From assembly GCA_046289975.1 (NCBI GenBank), contig JBKBUQ010000135.1, forward strand, positions 1-7,874: DNA of 7,874 nucleotides, read 5' to 3'. The notes under the pieces are model-generated. The model did no database searches and had not been told where the DNA came from. It saw only the letters and a list, made by a program, of their open reading frames with translations. Position numbers and translations under genes: made by a program. Source of the DNA: UBA2798 sp046289975. Its GTDB lineage: Bacteria; Bacteroidota; Bacteroidia; Flavobacteriales_D; UBA2798. Every line of letters starts with the position of its first letter. The stretch's first letter is position 1. This document shows positions 6,814-7,874 of the stretch, piece by piece.

Positions 6814-7581
6814 ATGAAGAAGTTTTACGGCTGGTTGCTTAGGACCATACCTCGTCCATGGTTAATCAGATTGAGTTATGTTTTTCGTTTGTTTGCCCCT
6901 CTATTTCTAAAGGGCAACAAAGTTGAGTGTACGGTATGTAAAAAACACTACCGCAAATTTCTACCCTACGGAACGCATCAAAGAGACAATGTACTTTGTC
7001 CGAATTGCCTTACCTTGGAAAGGCATCGTTTATTGTGGCTTTATCTGAATGAAAAGACCGATTTCTTCACAGCTAAACACGAAGTGCTGCATATAGCTCC
7101 GGAGCAATGTTTTTACAAGCGTTTCCGTTCCATGAGCAACCTTCGTTATGTTACTGCTGATTTGGAGTCCCCTTTAGCAGATGTGCATATGGATATGCAT
7201 CACATGCCATTTAAAAACGAAGAATTCGATATCGTATTTGCCAATCACGTTCTGGAACATGTTGATGATCCACATCAATGCATGACAGAAGTATTACGCG
7301 TGCTGAAACCAGGAGGATGGGCAATTATGCAGGTTCCTATTGATTACTCAAGGGAAAAGACCTATGAGGATCGCAGTATTACATCTCCTGCTGACCGCGA
7401 AAAGCATTTTTGGCAAAAAGATCATTTGCGACTATTCGGAAGAGATTATCCTGAACGCCTGCGCAAAGCAGGATTTTCTGTTGATGAAAACAATTTTTCC
7501 GCAGCTCTTCCTGATGATGTGCGCGAACGTTACCGTCTGCAAAAGGAGGAAGTTCTTTACATCTGCAAAAAGATCACGTAG
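6814..7581 (+). CDS. Class I SAM-dependent methyltransferase with an N-terminal zinc ribbon
   Basis: The product is 255 residues. After a basic and hydrophobic N-terminus (WLIRLSYVFRLFAPLFL, possibly membrane-associating but too interrupted to be a clear transmembrane helix), a four-cysteine ribbon appears: CTVC (39-42) and CPNC (62-65), followed by LERHRLLWLYL. The Rossmann methyltransferase core then starts at VLHIAPEQ (91-98), an atypical motif I lacking the usual Gly-rich loop. It continues with the acidic residue of YVTADLES (D116), MPFKNEEFDIVFANHVLEHV (131-150, motif II region) and VLRVLKPGGWAIMQVP (160-175). The substrate is not evident; relatives of this ribbon-methyltransferase type are common in Bacteroidota, often near surface-glycan genes, but no such genes are visible here. 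The ATG is preceded by AGGGG (6803-6807) at 6-nt spacing. The 17-nt gap after the transporter suggests cotranscription. Confidence 0.9.
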   Translation: MKKFYGWLLRTIPRPWLIRLSYVFRLFAPLFLKGNKVECTVCKKHYRKFLPYGTHQRDNVLCPNCLTLERHRLLWLYLNEKTDFFTAKHEVLHIAPEQCFYKRFRSMSNLRYVTADLESPLADVHMDMHHMPFKNEEFDIVFANHVLEHVDDPHQCMTEVLRVLKPGGWAIMQVPIDYSREKTYEDRSITSPADREKHFWQKDHLRLFGRDYPERLRKAGFSVDENNFSAALPDDVRERYRLQKEEVLYICKKIT

Positions 7582-7638
7582 TTAAATCTTGTTAACACCG
7601 AAGCCTCAGTTTCCAATACATAGAATGCTCCTTTTTCC

Positions 7639-7666
7639 TATCTTTGCCCAATTTTAATTGAAGGAG
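7639..7666 (+). promoter_or_regulatory. guaB promoter core and Shine-Dalgarno
   Basis: TATCTTTG at 7639-7646 is an exact match to the Bacteroidota -7 element TAnnTTTG. No good -33 TTTG is found at usual spacing; TTTCC near 7610 is too far upstream. AAGGAG at 7661-7666 is a strong Shine-Dalgarno, five bases before the guaB ATG. The predicted leader is short, about 20 nt. This indicates guaB is transcribed separately from the preceding operon. Confidence 0.65.
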
Positions 7667-7671
7667 CGAAT

Positions 7672-7874
7672 ATGACGATCTCAAAGGACAAATTCATTGG
7701 CGAAGGGCTGACATACGATGATGTTTTACTGGTACCTGCTTATTCGGAGGTCATGCCCCGTGAAGTAGACATCCGTTCTAAATTCACAAAGGGAATCACA
7801 ATCAACCTTCCGGTAGTTGCTGCGGCAATGGATACGGTAACAGAATCTGAACTGGCAATTGCCCTTGCCCAACA
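7672..7874 (+). CDS. guaB: IMP dehydrogenase (N-terminal 67 codons, cut by the window edge)
   Basis: GuaB oxidises IMP to XMP with NAD+, the first committed step of GMP synthesis, in the cytoplasm. The visible N-terminus has the hallmark GLTYDDVLLVPAYSEVMPREV (starting near residue 12), then INLPVVAAAMDTVTE (near 44-58), both diagnostic of the IMPDH barrel. The catalytic cysteine loop and the CBS domains lie beyond the window; full-length enzymes are about 490 residues. The ATG is set by the AAGGAG five bases upstream and by alignment to family N-termini. The frame is open to the last base. The gene has its own promoter and is unlikely to be part of the transporter-methyltransferase operon. 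Confidence 0.97.
   Translation, partial: MTISKDKFIGEGLTYDDVLLVPAYSEVMPREVDIRSKFTKGITINLPVVAAAMDTVTESELAIALAQ

Noticed and set aside
7582..7600. Possible terminator after the methyltransferase gene (GTTAA...TTAAC)
   Set aside because: The stem is only 5 AT-rich base pairs around a 6-nt loop with no T tract, too weak to call.

Overview
The window looks like ordinary chromosomal DNA of a Bacteroidota bacterium. The reasons are a moderate, AT-leaning base composition, mostly absent Shine-Dalgarno sequences, a TAnnTTTG-type promoter core in front of guaB, and protein families typical of that phylum. I cannot place the genus. There are no tRNAs, rRNAs, insertion sequences, CRISPR arrays or phage genes.

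Layout. Positions 1-1101 (minus strand) hold the N-terminal 367 codons of priA, the replication-restart helicase, cut by the window edge. Immediately upstream of it on the same strand, pfkA (1114-2082) encodes a complete ATP-dependent 6-phosphofructokinase. The two probably form a pfkA-priA operon. A 156-bp divergent intergenic region (2083-2238) separates them from a plus-strand cluster. This cluster holds an exported lipoprotein (2239-3159), a small exported protein overlapping it by 4 bp (3156-3611), a hairpin (3633-3662), a 1035-residue ABCG-like transporter (3689-6796), and, 17 bp later, a zinc-ribbon class I methyltransferase (6814-7581). A new transcription unit then begins with guaB (IMP dehydrogenase, from 7672), which runs off the right edge.

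How the genes may work together. priA, pfkA and guaB are housekeeping genes. The most unusual item is the plus-strand cluster. Its transporter has an N-terminal TerB-like helical domain, then an FHA-like beta domain, then an ABC ATPase, and a six-helix ABCG-type membrane domain. The last extracytoplasmic loop of that domain is expanded to about 225 residues and is rich in charged helices. A four-ligand His/Cys cluster lies just after the ATPase, and the D-loop aspartate is serine. The two exported proteins upstream could be envelope partners of this transporter, but the only evidence for that is gene order. No substrate can be assigned from sequence.
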